A stretch of DNA of 64,000 nucleotides from positions 124,001 to 188,000 of the forward strand of contig NZ_CP031395.1 of NCBI RefSeq assembly GCF_004328645.1, in the 5' to 3' direction. Shown in pieces: positions 61,967 to 64,000 of the stretch (position 1 is its first letter; each line of letters begins with the position of its first letter). The position numbers were made by a program, and so were the translations under genes. Origin of the DNA: Hylemonella gracilis (GTDB taxonomy: Bacteria; Pseudomonadota; Gammaproteobacteria; Burkholderiales; Burkholderiaceae_C). The notes under the pieces are model-generated. The model was given only the letters and a program-made list of their open reading frames with translations, was not told the origin of the DNA and made no database searches.

Positions 61967-62449
61967 ATGCAAGGCAACAAGAAAGTCATCGAGGTTCTGA
62001 ACAAGGTGCTCAAGAACGAGCTGACCGCGATCAATCAGTATTTCCTGCACGCGCGCATGTTCCGCAACTGGGGACTGGAAAAACTCAACGACTATCAATA
62101 CAAGCAGTCGATCCGCGTGATGAAGGAAGCCGACGAATTGATCGAGCGCATCCTGTTTCTGGAAGGGCTGCCCAATCTGCAGGACCTGGGCAAGCTGCGG
62201 ATCGGCGAAAACCCGGTCGAATGCCTGCAAAGCGATCTGAAGTGCGAAACGGAAACCCAGCGCCCGCAACTGCTGGCGGCCATCGCGCTGGCCGAGCAGT
62301 GCGAGGATTACGTGAGCCGCGATCTGCTCGAAGAATTGTTGGAGCACTGCGAGGAGGCCATCGACTGGCTGGAAACGCAGCAACGCCTGATCTCCGACGT
62401 CACTCTGCCCAACTATCTGCAGGCGCAGATGGGTGAGTCATCCTCATAA
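61967..62449 (+). CDS. Bacterioferritin subunit, haem-binding, ferroxidase-deficient
   Basis: A 160-aa ferritin subunit. Met52 (RVMKEAD) is present for haem ligation, but ferroxidase ligands are lost: position 51 is Val, 54 is Glu, and the E127 and H130 equivalents are Cys128 and Ala131; E18 and E94 remain. It probably assembles with the upstream subunit into a mixed 24-mer, supplying haem for iron release with Bfd. Ribosome site AAGGAG. Confidence 0.93.
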   Translation: MQGNKKVIEVLNKVLKNELTAINQYFLHARMFRNWGLEKLNDYQYKQSIRVMKEADELIERILFLEGLPNLQDLGKLRIGENPVECLQSDLKCETETQRPQLLAAIALAEQCEDYVSRDLLEELLEHCEEAIDWLETQQRLISDVTLPNYLQAQMGESSS

Positions 62450-62499
62450 GCCACTGATTCAGCGGAGCGCCCAGCGCCAGCTTGATTTGCCAAAAAGCC

Positions 62500-62522
62500 A
62501 GGGCCGCTGATGCGGCCCTTTT
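62500..62522 (+). terminator. Terminator after the bacterioferritin pair
   Basis: AGGGCCGC and GCGGCCCT form a stem around TGAT, followed by TTTT, with A-rich sequence on the other side. It lies between the convergent bfr pair and bfd, so it may serve both. Confidence 0.75.
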
Positions 62523-62548
62523 AGCTGGCAACGAAGAAGGCGTGTGCG

Positions 62549-62785
62549 CTAGACGGCGGCCATCCAGGTCACGGGCTGTGCACCCGGCATCTGCAGGGCC
62601 TGGCTCAGATGCGCCAGCTTGTGGCTGGGCCGACATTCGGACCATAGCGCGCGGGCACAGTCCTCACATTTGCCACATTGCGTCGCGACACCCAGCTCCA
62701 GCTGGATGTCGTCGAACTCGGCCCCAGACCGCGCCGCATGGGCGATCGTGTGGTCGGAGACGCGGTGGCAAACACAGACAATCAT
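62549..62785 (-). CDS. bfd: Bacterioferritin-associated ferredoxin
   Basis: A 78-aa [2Fe-2S] protein. The four cysteines are in CVCHRVSDHTI and CGKCEDCA, the Bfd pattern. It reduces bacterioferritin iron through haem so that iron can be released when needed. It is convergent with the bfr pair, and a Fur-like site lies in its upstream region. Confidence 0.92.
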   Translation of the reverse strand: MIVCVCHRVSDHTIAHAARSGAEFDDIQLELGVATQCGKCEDCARALWSECRPSHKLAHLSQALQMPGAQPVTWMAAV

Positions 62786-62840
62786 GGCATCCAGATCCTT
62801 GGAAACTGCACGGGCTGTAGACGTGCAGATCATAACGCAC

Positions 62841-62859
62841 ACAAATGATAATGGTTTGT
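62841..62859 (-). promoter_or_regulatory. Possible Fur box upstream of bfd
   Basis: ACAAATGATAATGGTTTGT is a 19-bp imperfect palindrome (ACAAA...TTTGT) whose centre, AATGATAAT, matches the Fur consensus; 11 of 19 bases agree. It lies 56 bp upstream of the bfd start. Bfd is often Fur-repressed, which supports the call. Confidence 0.4.
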
Positions 62860-62957
62860 AATACCACCACAAACCCTAGGCCAACCCACTCATCCACGCC
62901 CTTTTCCCCCGGTCATGGGCCAAGCACCCCGCTCGGAACAGGGGCGGAACTTCCGGC

Positions 62958-62984
62958 TTAGCACTCAATCGAAGAGAGTGCTAA
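62958..62984 (+). promoter_or_regulatory. CIRCE operator upstream of rpoH
   Basis: TTAGCACTC, nine bases (AATCGAAGA), then GAGTGCTAA: an exact match to the HrcA operator. It lies 35 bp before the rpoH ATG and overlaps a possible -10 (TAATAT at 62982). HrcA, encoded near the left end of this window, should repress rpoH here. Confidence 0.92.
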
Positions 62985-63019
62985 TATCTTGCGGAACTGC
63001 TCTTGAAAGGAGTGCTGGA

Positions 63020-63997
63020 ATGACCGCCATGACCGCTGTATCCACATCCTCGGCCCCCTCTGCGGCGCTGGCCGTCGCCAACCCGTGGGCGCTGGTGCCC
63101 CCGCTGGGCAATCTGGACGCCTACATCACGGCGGTCAATCGCATGCCCATGCTGACGGCGGAGGAAGAGCAGGAATTCGCACGCAAGTTCCGAGACCACA
63201 ACGACCTCGACGCTGCGGGCAAGCTGGTGCTGTCCCACCTGAGGCTGGTGGTCGCGACCGCGCGCCAGTACCTCGGTTATGGCCTGCCGCACGGCGACCT
63301 GATCCAGGAAGGCAATGTGGGCCTGATGAAGGCCGTCAAGCGCTTCGACCCCGACCAGGGCGTGCGCCTGGTCAGCTATGCGCTGCACTGGATCAAGGCC
63401 GAGATCCATGAATACATCCTGAAGAACTGGCGCATGGTCAAGGTGGCGACCACCAAGGCCCAGCGCAAGCTGTTCTTCAATCTGCGCTCCAAGAAGCAAG
63501 GCTACAAGGCCGCCAGTGCCGCCGATTCCGCCCTGACGGACGGCATCGACTCGGCCACCCACCGTGAGACCCTGAGCGAGCACGAAATCGACCAGATGGC
63601 GCGCGAGCTGAACGTCAAGCGCGAGGATGTCATCGAGATGGAAACCCGTCTGTCCGGTGGCGACGTGATGCTGGACCCCGGTCCGGGCGAAGACGGCGAA
63701 GACAGCTTCGGCCCCATTGCCTATCTGGCCGACGCGGGCGATGAACCGACGGCGATGATCGAGGCTCGCCAGCGCGACCGCCTGGCCAGCGACGGTATTG
63801 CCACTGCCCTCGCGACGCTGGATGCGCGCAGTCGCCGCATCGTGGAGGAGCGTTGGCTCAAGGTCAACGACGACAGCTCGGGCGGCATGACCCTGCACGA
63901 GCTGGCAGCCGAGTACGGCGTGAGCGCCGAACGCATCCGCCAAATCGAGGTGGCCGCCATGAAGAAGATGAAAACGGCGCTGGCGGAATACGCCTGA
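63020..63997 (+). CDS. rpoH: RNA polymerase sigma-32 factor
   Basis: A 325-aa heat-shock sigma factor. Region 2 is clear (HLRLVVATARQYLGYGLPHGDLIQEGNVGLMKAVKRFDPDQGVRLVSYALHWIKAEIHEYI), with the RpoH-box segment RKLFFNLRSKK; region 4 ends the protein (LHELAAEYGVSAERIRQIE). It directs transcription of chaperones and proteases. The ATG at 63020 has AAAGGAG upstream. A perfect CIRCE site precedes it, so it should be under HrcA as well as post-transcriptional heat control. Confidence 0.97.
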   Translation: MTAMTAVSTSSAPSAALAVANPWALVPPLGNLDAYITAVNRMPMLTAEEEQEFARKFRDHNDLDAAGKLVLSHLRLVVATARQYLGYGLPHGDLIQEGNVGLMKAVKRFDPDQGVRLVSYALHWIKAEIHEYILKNWRMVKVATTKAQRKLFFNLRSKKQGYKAASAADSALTDGIDSATHRETLSEHEIDQMARELNVKREDVIEMETRLSGGDVMLDPGPGEDGEDSFGPIAYLADAGDEPTAMIEARQRDRLASDGIATALATLDARSRRIVEERWLKVNDDSSGGMTLHELAAEYGVSAERIRQIEVAAMKKMKTALAEYA

Positions 63998-64000
63998 ACA

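Overview
The window is a high-GC stretch of a betaproteobacterial chromosome. Gene content and order (hrcA, nadK-recN, rapZ, mutY/mutM, TPR-ispE-tRNA-prs-rplY-pth, fmdB-DUF502-aspS, ubi genes, hemA-prfA-prmC, rpoH with a CIRCE operator) fit Burkholderiales and look most like Comamonadaceae. This placement rests on recognised families and synteny, not on a database search.

Layout. (1) 1-3200 is visibly more AT-rich than the rest. It carries a tight three-gene minus-strand operon: a Ser/Thr protein kinase, a compact UvrD/Rep-like helicase and an unrecognised third protein cut by the window edge. The operon abuts the 3' end of a CAU-anticodon tRNA with a strong palindromic terminator and a tandem 9-bp repeat between them, as expected of a tRNA-integrated island. 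(2) 3416-16252 is core: HrcA, NAD kinase and RecN behind a LexA-like box, RapZ, MutY/MutM, a TPR lipoprotein-type protein, IspE, tRNA-Gln, Prs, L25 and Pth. (3) 16256-22213 (minus) is a cluster of ferredoxin, CoaD, NadA, NadC, GpsA, SecB, glutaredoxin and rhodanese. A 335-bp segment spanning the gpsA/nadC junction is present three times in exact tandem. (4) 22307-26520 (plus): GpmA (frameshifted), CtpA, MoeB/ThiF-like, and an orphan FlhG/MinD-like ATPase. (5) 26580-37391 (minus): a HEIGH lipoprotein, FolE, ClsB (frameshifted), an EEP phosphodiesterase, NudB, a 945-aa double-sensor/CheW protein, AspRS, DUF502 and FmdB. (6) 37452-47343 (minus): an orphan polyamine-binding protein, UbiB/UbiJ, Tim44-like, UbiE, DUF971, and a 1312-aa FAD/Fe-S oxidoreductase. 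(7) 47592-54160 (plus): a ugpB-A-E-C-Q glycerol-3-phosphate system with a photolyase inserted after ugpB. (8) 54221-57847 (minus): an ECF42-type sigma factor with two YCII/DGPF proteins, VOC and SRPBCC proteins. (9) 57926-63997: HemA, PrfA, PrmC, a pair of complementary bacterioferritins with Bfd, and RpoH.

Physiological threads: heat shock (HrcA at one end, CIRCE-controlled rpoH at the other), NAD metabolism (nadK, nadA, nadC), DNA repair (recN, mutY, mutM, phrB), folate entry (folE, nudB), ubiquinone (ubiB, ubiJ, ubiE), phosphate/glycerol-phosphate scavenging (ugp) and iron storage (bfr pair, bfd). Two otherwise well-formed genes (gpmA, clsB) are broken at C/G homopolymers, so base-calling error must be considered there. 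The most unusual items are the gpsA/nadC triplication, the tRNA-adjacent kinase/helicase operon, and the cache/CheW protein sitting between aspS and nudB.
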